Under the pieces are notes generated by a model. The model did no database searches. It was not told where the DNA came from and saw nothing but the letters and a program-made list of their open reading frames with translations. Below are positions 35,231 to 44,122 of a stretch of 64,000 bases of DNA, piece by piece (position 1 is the stretch's first letter; each line of letters starts with the position of its first letter). Source of the DNA: Sutcliffiella cohnii (GTDB lineage Bacteria; Bacillota; Bacilli; Bacillales; Bacillaceae_I); the NCBI RefSeq assembly GCF_002250055.1, contig NZ_CP018866.1:2968501-3032500 (forward strand), written 5' to 3'. A program made the translations under genes and the position numbers.

Positions 35231-35494
35231 ATGAAAGGATATTTAGACCGAATAGAAGATGATAAATATGCCGTTATTTTAGTTGAAGAAATCGGAAAAG
35301 AATATGTTCTTTCTAAAGACCAATTACCAGATGGAAGTAGTATTCATTCTTATTTTGACGTTAAGATTGAAGATGATCGTATAACTTCGTTAACACTGGA
35401 TGAGAAGACGTCTATCTCCGAACAACAAAAAGTAGATTCTATGATGGCAAAGCTGCGATCAAAAAGTAAAGGTAGTAAGTTTTCCAAAAAATAA
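35231..35494 (+). CDS. DUF3006 family protein
   Basis: An 87-residue protein with the DUF3006 pattern: YLDRIEDDKYAVILVEEIGKEY, then QLPDGSSIHSYFDVKIEDD. The C-terminal third is Lys/Ser-rich. Genes of this family commonly neighbour ComEC-like MBL proteins, and here it follows one by four bases with a shared transcript. The function is unknown; a regulatory or structural partner is inferred. Confidence 0.85.
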   Translation: MKGYLDRIEDDKYAVILVEEIGKEYVLSKDQLPDGSSIHSYFDVKIEDDRITSLTLDEKTSISEQQKVDSMMAKLRSKSKGSKFSKK

Positions 35495-35506
35495 AGGTAG
35501 TACGAG

Positions 35507-35542
35507 GACTAATCCATAAGCTGTAGGGTTAGTCCCTTTTTA
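35507..35542 (+). terminator. Terminator of the MBL-HhH/DUF3006 operon
   Basis: GGACTAATCC (35507-35516) pairs with GGGTTAGTCC (35526-35535), and CTTTTTAT follows. Confidence 0.82.
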
Positions 35543-35552
35543 TGAAAGTTAT

Positions 35553-36902
35553 TTACCTTTTCTTCACTACCATTCGAATGCCATGCTTTGGTCTTAATGT
35601 AATCAAAGGTTGTGGTTTTACCGTGTGATGTTTCGGTGCAAGTCTAAGACTATATTGTTGGATAATACATACAAGAGTTAGAACTGTTTCCATGAGAGCG
35701 AAATGGTTTCCGATACATACTCTAGGACCACCCCCAAATGGAAAATATACGTAAGGCGGGAGACTTCTCATGAAGTTATTTTCAAATCTCTCTGGTATAA
35801 ACGTATCCGGGTTCTCAAAATATTCAGCGTTTCGATGCATCACATATTGACTTATTAAGATCATGTCTCCCCTTTTTAATGTATGTCCACCTATTTCTAC
35901 ATTTCTATCTACTTCTCTACCAACTACATAAGCCGGTGGAAAAAGGCGCATAGACTCCCACACAACATTTTGAGCAAATGGTAATTTCATAAAATCTTCT
36001 GCCTGGGGTTCACGCTTTAACACTACTCTGGATATTTCATCTTTAAGCTTTTCTTCTTTGTCTGGATGCTGTGATAGTAAATAAAGCGTCCAAGATAATG
36101 CATTGGCTGTCGTTTCATGTCCTGCTAAAAAAATGGTCATAAGTTCATCTCGAAGCTGCGTATTGGTCATCCCAATACCATCTTTTTCATCTCGAGCTGC
36201 CATTAACATTCCTAGTAAATCTTCCATTTCAACACCTTGATTTTGACGTTTTTCAATTATCTCATAGAGAACTTGATCAAGCTTCTTAATAGCATTTTTA
36301 AACTGTTGATTTTCTTTTGTAGGAATCCACAAAGGTAAAGGAAAAATAGCTCTCATTCGTTTAATTGCTAGTGTCATTACAGCTTCCATTGGCTCCCCAA
36401 TCATACTATGCCCTTCTTCTAGCTTCATACTGAACATCGTTTTACTTATTATACCTAATGTTATATTCATCATATCCTCTGTTATATCCCGTTCTTCTCC
36501 ATCCTGCCACTTTGCAATGTATTGTAACGTTGTTTCAATCATATCTTGTCCGTAATTAATAATATGCTGCTTTTTAAAAGCAGGTTGGATAAGCCGACGT
36601 TGATACATATGCTTTTCTTTTTCACTTGTGAGTAATCCATCTCCAACCACTGTTTTCAAAGACCGAATATCATTAGATTTAATAAAATACTTTTGTTTTG
36701 TTACTAGTATTTCTTTAATTAACTTTGGGTCATTTACGAGGTACACTTTTTGAAAGGGACCAAATCTTAACAACGATATTCCGCCAAATTGTTCCGTTGT
36801 TTTCCTCATAAATTGCAGTGGGTCTGCTTGGAACTCACGCAAGTTCCCATTGAAAAACTTTCCTTTTGGTCCTGGAGGAGAACTAGACTTTCTACCTATC
36901 AT
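35553..36902 (-). CDS. Cytochrome P450
   Basis: A 449-residue soluble P450. The I-helix oxygen-activation motif AGHETTANALSW, the E-x-x-R of the K-helix (ESMR) and the haem loop FPFGGGPRVCIGNHFA with the thiolate cysteine are complete. There is no fused reductase, so it needs separate redox partners, none visible nearby. It is of the class E-like type seen in Bacillus fatty acid hydroxylases. The ATG at 36902 has GGAGG ten bases upstream. Terpenoid or fatty acid substrates are possible. Confidence 0.92.
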   Translation of the reverse strand: MIGRKSSSPPGPKGKFFNGNLREFQADPLQFMRKTTEQFGGISLLRFGPFQKVYLVNDPKLIKEILVTKQKYFIKSNDIRSLKTVVGDGLLTSEKEKHMYQRRLIQPAFKKQHIINYGQDMIETTLQYIAKWQDGEERDITEDMMNITLGIISKTMFSMKLEEGHSMIGEPMEAVMTLAIKRMRAIFPLPLWIPTKENQQFKNAIKKLDQVLYEIIEKRQNQGVEMEDLLGMLMAARDEKDGIGMTNTQLRDELMTIFLAGHETTANALSWTLYLLSQHPDKEEKLKDEISRVVLKREPQAEDFMKLPFAQNVVWESMRLFPPAYVVGREVDRNVEIGGHTLKRGDMILISQYVMHRNAEYFENPDTFIPERFENNFMRSLPPYVYFPFGGGPRVCIGNHFALMETVLTLVCIIQQYSLRLAPKHHTVKPQPLITLRPKHGIRMVVKKR

Positions 36903-36923
36903 TTTTTTAAAACCTCCATTCTC

Positions 36924-36940
36924 TAGTGAAAGTATCACTA
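36924..36940 (-). promoter_or_regulatory. 17-bp inverted repeat upstream of the P450 gene
   Basis: TAGTGA and TCACTA flank a five-base spacer, and a further TAGTG half-site lies at about 36952-36956. It is 22 bp upstream of the start codon and could bind a repressor. No known consensus recognised. Confidence 0.4.
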
Positions 36941-37099
36941 CCTATCTTCTGTAGTGTATGTGTAATTACTAGATTTGCTTGTATAGAAGCGGAAGGTTAT
37001 GAATTATAGGTGTGCACAAAATTCATTTCACTTTTAATGGATTTTCTACCTAATTTGCATAGTATGTTAAAAACCAATAAATATTTGGAGGTGGTTTCA

Positions 37100-37594
37100 C
37101 TGATTCATACGGTAAAAGTTGGTGAAACGTTAAATCAAATCGCTATCGACTATCGGAAGCCCTTAGCTACTATTATCAGTGCCAATCCTGGCATAAATCC
37201 AAATATGATCTATCCAGGTCAATCCATTGTTATTCCAGGCTTTCCATCACCTAATACAATCCCATATCGAATAGAAGTCTCCATTAATAATCGGCATTTA
37301 CGTTTATTGAGAAATGGTTCTCTTCAAAAGCAGTATCCCATTGCTGTTGGTAGAATTTTGTATGGAACTCCAGTTGGTGATTTTATCATTATTAATAAGG
37401 CACCAAACCCTGGTGGTCCTTTTGGGACAATGTGGATGAGTTTATCGAAGCAACATTACGGTATTCACGGCACTAATGACCCAAGTTCGATTGGAAAAGC
37501 AGTATCTAGAGGATGTATTCGTATGTATAATCGGGACGTGGAGGAGTTAGCAAGCATCGTTCCGATTGGTACATTAGTTTCTATTCGACCTTAA
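37100..37594 (+). CDS. ykuD: L,D-transpeptidase YkuD with LysM domain
   Basis: A 164-residue, signal-less L,D-transpeptidase close in length and sequence to B. subtilis YkuD. It has an N-terminal LysM ([18 protein letters not shown] to IVIPG) and a YkuD catalytic domain with [20 protein letters not shown] and the thiol C139 in SRGCIRM. It makes direct cross-links in peptidoglycan and spore wall. The start is placed at CTG 37100, eight bases after GGAGG and aligned with YkuD; an upstream TTG (37085) overlaps the SD. Confidence 0.9.
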   Translation: MIHTVKVGETLNQIAIDYRKPLATIISANPGINPNMIYPGQSIVIPGFPSPNTIPYRIEVSINNRHLRLLRNGSLQKQYPIAVGRILYGTPVGDFIIINKAPNPGGPFGTMWMSLSKQHYGIHGTNDPSSIGKAVSRGCIRMYNRDVEELASIVPIGTLVSIRP

Positions 37595-37598
37595 TTAA

Positions 37599-37632
37599 GC
37601 ACTATCTAATAATATTGGATAGTGTTTTTTAA
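37599..37632 (+). terminator. Terminator of ykuD
   Basis: CACTATC (37600-37606) and GATAGTG (37618-37624) form a perfect stem before TTTTTTA. Confidence 0.85.
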
Positions 37633-37745
37633 TCACCTCTCTGTTATTAAATTAAACGGTTTGTTCTTTTTTACGTCATATCAGTAGAAATTATTTGATG
37701 CTATCATATATATAAGCTATTACTAGAAGAAATGGAGGTTTTTTA

Positions 37746-38273
37746 ATGAATTTTGCACTAAAAGAGGCAGTTGAAATTTTGGAAAGAACACCAAAGTCAC
37801 TAGAAGCCTTTTTAACAGGATTATCAAGCAATTGGCTACAATGTAACGAAGGAGATGCGACATGGAATGTAACAGAAGTAATTCTTCACCTTATTGAAGC
37901 TGAGAAGCATAATTGGATCACTAGATTAGAATTTATATTGCAGGAAGGTGAGAGTAACCCCTTCCCCGCCTTCGATCGTTATTCCCATCTAAGTATTAAT
38001 AAATCAAGTTCCATAACAGAGCTAGTTGAACACTTTAAAGAAATACGGGCAAAAAATATCGAGAAACTACTTCAACTCATCGAATCAGAAGATCATCTTG
38101 AAAGAACTGGATATCATCCAGCTTTTGGTGTAGTAAAAGTACGTGAATTAATTTCAACATGGGTTGTACATGATCTCACTCATATCGCCCAAATCGTTCG
38201 AGTGTTAGCAAATAGATATAGTAACGATGTTGGACCGTGGATAGAATATTTAAGCATTTTAAAAAGAAACTAA
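37746..38273 (+). CDS. DinB-family protein
   Basis: A 175-residue DinB superfamily protein (DinB_2 type). It has [14 protein letters not shown] with the first histidine, and the [19 protein letters not shown] end with the H-x3-H pair. No signal peptide. It is not close in sequence to the three other DinB-type proteins in the window. Function unknown; metal-dependent transferase or hydrolase is possible. Confidence 0.85.
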   Translation: MNFALKEAVEILERTPKSLEAFLTGLSSNWLQCNEGDATWNVTEVILHLIEAEKHNWITRLEFILQEGESNPFPAFDRYSHLSINKSSSITELVEHFKEIRAKNIEKLLQLIESEDHLERTGYHPAFGVVKVRELISTWVVHDLTHIAQIVRVLANRYSNDVGPWIEYLSILKRN

Positions 38274-38371
38274 AGTAGTTTAAAACCATTTTTTCCAATT
38301 ATTTTTACTATCACTTACAGATTTGACTACATATATTAGAGAAGCAACTTTGATATGAATGGTGGTTTATC

Positions 38372-39871
38372 ATGATCTCTGTTAGAGTAGGTAATAATCA
38401 TTATGAATTGGAAACAGAACTTGAGCAATATTTTCATCCATTTCGTCAACATATAATCGGGTTAAATTATAGCTACGAAACGCCTTATGGCAGACAGAAG
38501 ATTATTTACGCAGATTGGACAGCTAGCAGCCGCTTATATAAACCTATTGAGAAAAAAATAACAGAACAATTTGGTCCATTCATGGCCAATACACATACAG
38601 AGTCCAATACAACTGGCTCTTTCATGACTGTTGCATATAAAGAGGCGAAACGTATTATAAAGGAGCATGTTCATGCAGATGAACATGACGTAATAATTTT
38701 CGATGGATTTGGTATGACTGCAGTTATTAATAAACTTCAAAGAATATTTGGCTGGAGATTGCCTGAACAATGGAACAACAAAACTTCTTTACCTTCAGAT
38801 GAAAGACCTGTTGTCTTTATTACACATTTTGAGCACCATTCCAACCAAATAACGTGGGAAGAAACGATAGCAGATGTGGAAATTATCCGGCCCCAAAAGG
38901 ATGGAAATGTTGATCTTTCGCACTTAGAAGAGCTTCTAAAAAAATATCGTCATCGAAAACATAAAATTGGTTCGTTTGCTGCATGTTCTAATGTAACAGG
39001 TATCATTACTCCCTATCACGAAATGGCTAAAATCATGCACAAACATGGCGGCATATGTTTTATAGATTTTGCCGCTTCTGCCCCCTATGTAGAGATAAAT
39101 ATGCACCCAGAAGATCCACTTAAAAAATTGGATGGTATCTTCTTTTCACCGCATAAATTTTTAGGTGGACCTGGTACGAGTGGTGTATTAATTTTTGATT
39201 CTAGATTATATAAGAACCAAATTCCTGATCATCCAGGGGGCGGTACTGTTACTTGGACGAATCCTTGGGGAGAACACCAGTATATAGAAAAAATTGAATA
39301 TCGTGAGGATGGTGGGACACCAGGAATTTTACAAGGTATTAGAATTGCATTATGTATAAAGTTGAAAGAGCAAATGGGAATAGAAAAAATAAAAAAACGC
39401 GAAAAAGAATTAGTGAAATTAGCCTTATCGAAATTAAAAAACATTCCAGATGTATATGTTTTTGAAAAAGAACAAACTAACAGATTGGGAATTATTTCTT
39501 TGCATGTTAACGACATGCACTACAATCTAGTTGTAAAACTATTAAATGATCGTTTTGGTTACCAAGTTCGTGGTGGATGCTCCTGTGCAGGCACTTATGG
39601 GCATTATTTATTTCAAATTACAGAGAACGAATCTAAACAGATTACAAATAAAATAGATACAGGCGATTTATCTAGTAAACCCGGTTGGGTACGGTTTTCC
39701 ATGCATCCAACAATGACAAATAGTGAAGTACTAAGCTTTATAAACGCATTGAAATCTATTATACAAAATAAAGAAGAGTGGATGAAAGATTACGTTTATG
39801 ACGAAACAAAAAACGATTTTTTTTATATTCGACACGAAAGAGAAGATATGCAAAGACTATTTCAATTATAG
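38372..39871 (+). CDS. Class V aminotransferase, cysteine desulfurase-like
   Basis: A 499-residue PLP enzyme, longer than SufS (about 406). The PLP lysine is K262 in FSPHKFLGGPG, with FAACSNVTGII, ICFIDFAASAP and a HFEHHSNQITWEE segment. A later RGGCSCAG motif (C403, C405) could carry a persulfide, but is not the usual SufS loop. A long C-terminal part (430-499) follows. The family is related to NifS-like enzymes but is a separate branch in Bacillus; no sulfur-acceptor genes lie nearby, so the reaction is uncertain. Confidence 0.8.
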   Translation: MISVRVGNNHYELETELEQYFHPFRQHIIGLNYSYETPYGRQKIIYADWTASSRLYKPIEKKITEQFGPFMANTHTESNTTGSFMTVAYKEAKRIIKEHVHADEHDVIIFDGFGMTAVINKLQRIFGWRLPEQWNNKTSLPSDERPVVFITHFEHHSNQITWEETIADVEIIRPQKDGNVDLSHLEELLKKYRHRKHKIGSFAACSNVTGIITPYHEMAKIMHKHGGICFIDFAASAPYVEINMHPEDPLKKLDGIFFSPHKFLGGPGTSGVLIFDSRLYKNQIPDHPGGGTVTWTNPWGEHQYIEKIEYREDGGTPGILQGIRIALCIKLKEQMGIEKIKKREKELVKLALSKLKNIPDVYVFEKEQTNRLGIISLHVNDMHYNLVVKLLNDRFGYQVRGGCSCAGTYGHYLFQITENESKQITNKIDTGDLSSKPGWVRFSMHPTMTNSEVLSFINALKSIIQNKEEWMKDYVYDETKNDFFYIRHEREDMQRLFQL

Positions 39872-39904
39872 TCTAGAAGCAAGGAGCTAAGTTTCCTTGG
39901 CTCC

Positions 39905-40843
39905 TTATCCCGAAGAGTTTTTAGCCACTCCTGTTTGATGACTTTTACTCTTTTTAAGAATTCCACCGACTGATAACCACGAAACAAAAATAATCATCAG
40001 AAGTACCCCGTATAATTGCACAGTCTGCAACATCATCCCAAACCAAAGAGCCGAGATCATCATCGCGGTCAAAGGCTCCACACTTGATAATATACTTGTC
40101 TCAACTGCACTTATATATTTTAAACTACTCAAAAATAACACAAATGCCATAGTACCGAAAATGATTAATATTACTAACTTGGAAAGAACTAGTGGTTCAA
40201 CAATGATAGACCATTCATTGGAACTCCAAACTCTATTTATAACTCCTAGCACAATTCCACCACATAACATTGCCCAGCCAACAACTATTAATACACCCCA
40301 CTCTTTCATCAAACGTGCAGGATATAACGTATAGAAAGCAAACGTAATACCTAACGCTAACCCCCATAATAAAGCTTTATTACTAACTAGAAGGTTAGAA
40401 AAGTTTCCATTTGTCATTAAAAGAAACAAGCCGATTAACGTCCCAATAATTCCAATTACTTGATAGCCTGGTGGTAACTTTTTATGTAACAAAGATACGT
40501 ACAGTACTACAAAAATTGGTGCAGAAAACTGCAATAATGTTGCCACAACCGCGTTACTTTCCTCGATCGCTGCTACAAACGTATACTGAATTCCTAGCAT
40601 CCCGAAAACACTGAATAAGACGAGCTGATTTCTAGAACTTGGTTGTTTCCAAATTGAAAAAACATCTGCTTTTTTTATACATAGCAGTGATAATAGCACT
40701 ATGCCCGCAATTGTTAAACGTAACGTTAGTAAGAATGGGACTGATAGATTAGTATTTTGTAAAATATATTCAATTAACGGCCCAGTTGCTCCCCACAAAG
40801 TAGCTCCCGAAATGATCATCAATATGCCTTTTATACGTAACAT
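39905..40843 (-). CDS. EamA/DMT-family transporter
   Basis: A 312-residue membrane protein of ten helices with two EamA repeats. It starts GILMIISGATLWGATGPLIEYIL, and has LLLMTNGNFSNLL at the centre and SVEPLTAMMISALWFGM in the second half. Such drug/metabolite transporters export amino acids, nucleosides or drugs. It resembles YicL/RhaT-like proteins; substrate unknown. It lies 80 bp downstream of the sliding clamp gene and may be co-transcribed. Confidence 0.87.
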   Translation of the reverse strand: MLRIKGILMIISGATLWGATGPLIEYILQNTNLSVPFLLTLRLTIAGIVLLSLLCIKKADVFSIWKQPSSRNQLVLFSVFGMLGIQYTFVAAIEESNAVVATLLQFSAPIFVVLYVSLLHKKLPPGYQVIGIIGTLIGLFLLMTNGNFSNLLVSNKALLWGLALGITFAFYTLYPARLMKEWGVLIVVGWAMLCGGIVLGVINRVWSSNEWSIIVEPLVLSKLVILIIFGTMAFVLFLSSLKYISAVETSILSSVEPLTAMMISALWFGMMLQTVQLYGVLLMIIFVSWLSVGGILKKSKSHQTGVAKNSSG

Positions 40844-40922
40844 TTCTATGACTCTCCTAATGTAAACAAATTATATATCATCATAGCATGCTCATTACTT
40901 CTATGCCACTTTACTTTTAAAT

Positions 40923-42059
40923 TTACTTTGTTCTTACTGGAGAGATTAGGTGTTTATGATATGTTTCATCTACTGGTTGTATCAAAACAGGCTTTAAAGA
41001 TCCATTGAAACGAATACTAATTTCGTCTTCTTTCATAACCTTTAAAACATCTATCAATAATTGTCCATCTAACGTTATATTTACATCGTTTTCTCCCTGA
41101 AGTGATGTTATCGACTGAATTTCCTTTATATCCCCAATTTCTGTAGATTTAGAGCTTATTTTTAGCGTAAAGTCCGGTAATAGCTCGAAATGGATATTGT
41201 TATTTCTCGAATTCTTTGCAAAAAAATTCGCTCTTTCTATTCCTTGAAGGAGTTGTTTTCGATGTATAGTAACGATTGTTTTAGCATCACCCAATAATAG
41301 GCTTGTAACATCTGGATATTTTCCATCTATTATTCTAGTGTGAAAATGAAAGGTAGAAGTAGAGAAAAGTATTTCATGATCGGTTATCGTAATATTTACT
41401 TGTAATTCATCATGACTTAATAATTTTAACAGTTCATTAAGTGCAGATTTTGGAACTATGCAGCATGTATTTACGTTCGAGTTAATAGCCATCCTTCTAT
41501 ATGCTAATCGATGGGAATTTGTGGCGGTACATGTGAGTTGATCTTGTTGGAAGGAAAACATAATTCCTGTTAGTACAGGTTTAGTAATGGTGTTAGATGC
41601 CGCATACATTGTAGATTTTAAAATTTCAATAAGTTTACTACTAGTTATAGTTATGCTTATTTTACTATTTTCATTTATTTCTAATAGGGCTGGATATTGT
41701 TCAGGATTTAACCCTTTAATGTTTATGGAAATACCTGTTGCATTCAATGTTACTAGAAAATCTTTTTGCATTTTCATTGTTATTTCATCAGGAAGCTTTT
41801 TTAATAACTCTAGTAAGTGTTTTGCCGGAATAACAACGGTACCCGCACGATATATTTGTAACTGCTCTGTACCATTAAACTTAGTTGGAATTTGCTTTTT
41901 TATTGAAAAAGTGGAATTACAACCAACTATTGTTATTCGATCTGCTCCCGCTGTAATTTTTATCCCTGCTAAAATAGAATCTGTTTTTGTAGACTCGATC
42001 GCTTTACTAACATGAGAGACTGCTTGAAAAAAATAATCTTTGTTAATGGTAAACTCCAT
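40923..42059 (-). CDS. DNA polymerase sliding clamp paralogue (second beta clamp)
   Basis: A 378-residue beta clamp, the length of bacterial DnaN. It has the three-domain fold, with FTINKDYFFQAVSHVSKAI at the start, the NSHRLAYRRM motif in domain 2, a FPHIDGKYPDV-like IIDGKYPDVTSLL motif and the SPVRTK end whose P-x-R residues face the partner-binding groove. No dnaA or recF is near, so it is not the replicative gene. Its ATG overlaps the stop of a DinB gene (TAATG), so both are translated together. Second clamps are known in the B. cereus group; their role is unclear. Confidence 0.9.
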   Translation of the reverse strand: MEFTINKDYFFQAVSHVSKAIESTKTDSILAGIKITAGADRITIVGCNSTFSIKKQIPTKFNGTEQLQIYRAGTVVIPAKHLLELLKKLPDEITMKMQKDFLVTLNATGISINIKGLNPEQYPALLEINENSKISITITSSKLIEILKSTMYAASNTITKPVLTGIMFSFQQDQLTCTATNSHRLAYRRMAINSNVNTCCIVPKSALNELLKLLSHDELQVNITITDHEILFSTSTFHFHTRIIDGKYPDVTSLLLGDAKTIVTIHRKQLLQGIERANFFAKNSRNNNIHFELLPDFTLKISSKSTEIGDIKEIQSITSLQGENDVNITLDGQLLIDVLKVMKEDEISIRFNGSLKPVLIQPVDETYHKHLISPVRTK

Positions 42060-42505
42060 TATTTTAGCTTCCCGTTTATTTGTTCGATATGATGAGCGTC
42101 ATGCTTTAAAAACATTTTTATAAAGCTTTCAGCTGAGTATTGGCGTTTGCCTTTTCCAATTGTGAATTTAATATCGCTAGGTACGTTCTTTATTTTTTGT
42201 AACAGTTCGTTCCTTGTTTCCACAAAGTATTGAATAATAGTATGTACGGTGTATTTCTCAAGTGTATCAATTGCTAATTTATTATATTCATCGTGATCAG
42301 GAAACTGCGGTAAGTTCGCTCCATCACTCATTTTCGGAACCATTACTTCTAAATTAAATTTATCCCAGTAGTATAAATGAGCAATAATTTCCTTTTGGGA
42401 CCATTTTCCTTCTCCGATAGGCTCTAACAATATGCTCTCATCTTTATTACTTAACATTTGTACAGCGTTTAGTGTTTCTGCAAATTGTTGAAAAGTTTTA
42501 CTCAT
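42059..42505 (-). CDS. DinB-family protein coupled to the sliding clamp
   Basis: A 148-residue DinB superfamily protein with the metal-site histidines in IAHLYYWDK and FLKHDAHHIEQINGKL. The start (ATG 42505) follows an AGGAGGAG SD, and 27 further open codons upstream are unsupported. The stop codon TAA shares its last A with the clamp start. The pairing suggests a joint role, possibly in DNA damage response, since DinB genes of this class were first found as damage-inducible; no LexA box was identified. Confidence 0.87.
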   Translation of the reverse strand: MSKTFQQFAETLNAVQMLSNKDESILLEPIGEGKWSQKEIIAHLYYWDKFNLEVMVPKMSDGANLPQFPDHDEYNKLAIDTLEKYTVHTIIQYFVETRNELLQKIKNVPSDIKFTIGKGKRQYSAESFIKMFLKHDAHHIEQINGKLK

Positions 42506-42587
42506 ATTTTCTCCTCCTAATATATTGAATAATTTCATTATATCGAATCTTCCGAGGAAAGGGAACGTATATTCTCTATTTGCCAAA

Positions 42588-42626
42588 AAATAAAATAGAA
42601 GCGATCAATGAAGAACGCTTCTTCTA
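42588..42626 (-). terminator. Terminator of the aminopeptidase gene
   Basis: On the minus strand GAAGCG (with loop TTCTTCATTGAT) and CGCTTC are followed by TATTTTATTTTTT. Confidence 0.65.
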
Positions 42627-42661
42627 TATTCCTTTTATAAACTTACCCTCAGATTAAATCA

Positions 42662-43891
42662 TTAAATAGCCCATTCTCCCTTTTCCATAAGCAATTCCTT
42701 TTTACCGTCCTGAGCAATACCATAAATGGTCAACTCGCTAGAACCGATCATAAAATCAATGTGAACGACACTTGTATTAATTCCGTTCTCCTCTAACTGG
42801 TTCTTTGTCATTGCTCCTCCACCATTAATACAAATCGGATATGCAGAACCTAATGCTAAATGGGAAGATGCGTTTTCATCAAATAACGTATTGTAAAAAA
42901 TAACATTTAACTTTGAAATTGGGGAGCTGTTTGGCACTAAGGCAACTTCACCTAAATACATTGCTCCCTCATCTGTTTCTAATAGTTTTTGAAGCACATC
43001 TTGACCAACCTCAGCACTGTAGTCAATAACTCGTCCTTCTTTAAAAGTTAGTGTGAAATTATTAACTAATTTTCCGTTTAAGTTTAAAGGCTTCGTAGAA
43101 GTAACTGTTCCATCTACTCCTGTTTTTACAGGTGCTGTAAAGACTTCTTCAGTTGGTAGATTGGGGACAAAGTAAGTACCTCTTTCATTATGTATTCCCC
43201 CACCTAACCATACTTGCTCTGTTGGTAGTTCAATCTTTAGTTCAGTACCTGGCCCTTCATAGTGAAGTGCTTCATATTTCTTATTATTTAAATAGGTTAG
43301 TTTCTCTTGTAATGATTGCAGATGACTTTCCCATGCAGCAACGGGGTCCAGCTCATTGAGCCTTGTTACAGCAAATATGTGATCCCATAACGTATTCAAT
43401 GCTTCTTCTTTTGGGAGATCGGGATATAATTTACTCGCCCACGCTTCTGATGGCACAGAAATAATGGACCAACTAACTTTACCTGTTTGTATATAAGAAC
43501 GATATTTCTTTAAAGCTGTTGCTTCAGCGATATTGGCAGTAGATACTTTTTCAGGGGCTACTTCTTTTAATAAGTCTGGATCCGAAACGACTATCCGTAA
43601 AAATGCTGCACCCTCTTCTGCCATTTCCTCCATACCTTTTACTTTCCACATTCTAACTTCTTTTAAGGAATCTAGTGACGCACCCTCGTATGCAATTTTT
43701 GTGATTTGTGAATCATGCCAGTCGATATGTACGTATTTTGCGCCAAATTCATAGGCTAGCTTAGTCACTTCTCTTACGAGTGTTGCTGCAGTAATTGGTG
43801 CTTGCACTACTAACGGCTGACCTTGTTGTAAATTGATACCTATTTTTAATGCTAATTCAGCATATTTTTTTAAGCTTTCTACATTCATCAT
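42662..43891 (-). CDS. M29-family aminopeptidase (AmpS-like)
   Basis: A 409-residue metalloaminopeptidase of family M29 (AmpS/PepS/AmpT). The metal-site residues are in the second half: GTELKIELP, the ERGTYFVPNLPTEEVF loop, an H in ASSHLALGSAYP and VVHIDFMIGS. Two adjacent ATGs follow a GGGGAG SD. It releases N-terminal amino acids in the cytosol. Stand-alone gene. Confidence 0.93.
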   Translation of the reverse strand: MMNVESLKKYAELALKIGINLQQGQPLVVQAPITAATLVREVTKLAYEFGAKYVHIDWHDSQITKIAYEGASLDSLKEVRMWKVKGMEEMAEEGAAFLRIVVSDPDLLKEVAPEKVSTANIAEATALKKYRSYIQTGKVSWSIISVPSEAWASKLYPDLPKEEALNTLWDHIFAVTRLNELDPVAAWESHLQSLQEKLTYLNNKKYEALHYEGPGTELKIELPTEQVWLGGGIHNERGTYFVPNLPTEEVFTAPVKTGVDGTVTSTKPLNLNGKLVNNFTLTFKEGRVIDYSAEVGQDVLQKLLETDEGAMYLGEVALVPNSSPISKLNVIFYNTLFDENASSHLALGSAYPICINGGGAMTKNQLEENGINTSVVHIDFMIGSSELTIYGIAQDGKKELLMEKGEWAI

Positions 43892-44077
43892 TTCAACTCC
43901 CCTTCTTTAGAATATTTTAACATATAGTGTTTTGTGTTGATACGGAATGGAGATGAAAGTTCATTAAGTGTCGGAGGTTTTTTATGTTAATTTTGGGCGT
44001 CAATGAGGCTTTATTTCTGTTTTATTTATGTTAAGCAAGATTTTATTTGCGGTAGCAACGAATTCGTTTATTAATAA

Positions 44078-44119
44078 AAAAACTAGCCAAGGAATTCGAC
44101 TCCTTTAGCTAGTTTTTAA
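44078..44119 (-). terminator. Terminator of ptsHI
   Basis: AAAAACTAGCTAAAGGA and TCCTTGGCTAGTTTTTTT form a long stem with a T tail on the minus strand, just after the ptsI stop. Confidence 0.88.
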
Positions 44120-44122
44120 CAA

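Noticed and set aside
39880..39908. AAGGAGC...GCTCCTT hairpin between the aminotransferase and EamA genes
   Set aside because: The stem is good but no T tail follows on either strand, so it is not called as a terminator.
43979..44034. Sixteen-codon frame with a GGAGG SD on plus, before the ptsI terminator
   Set aside because: Very short, no conserved features, and lies antisense between two minus-strand genes; probably chance.
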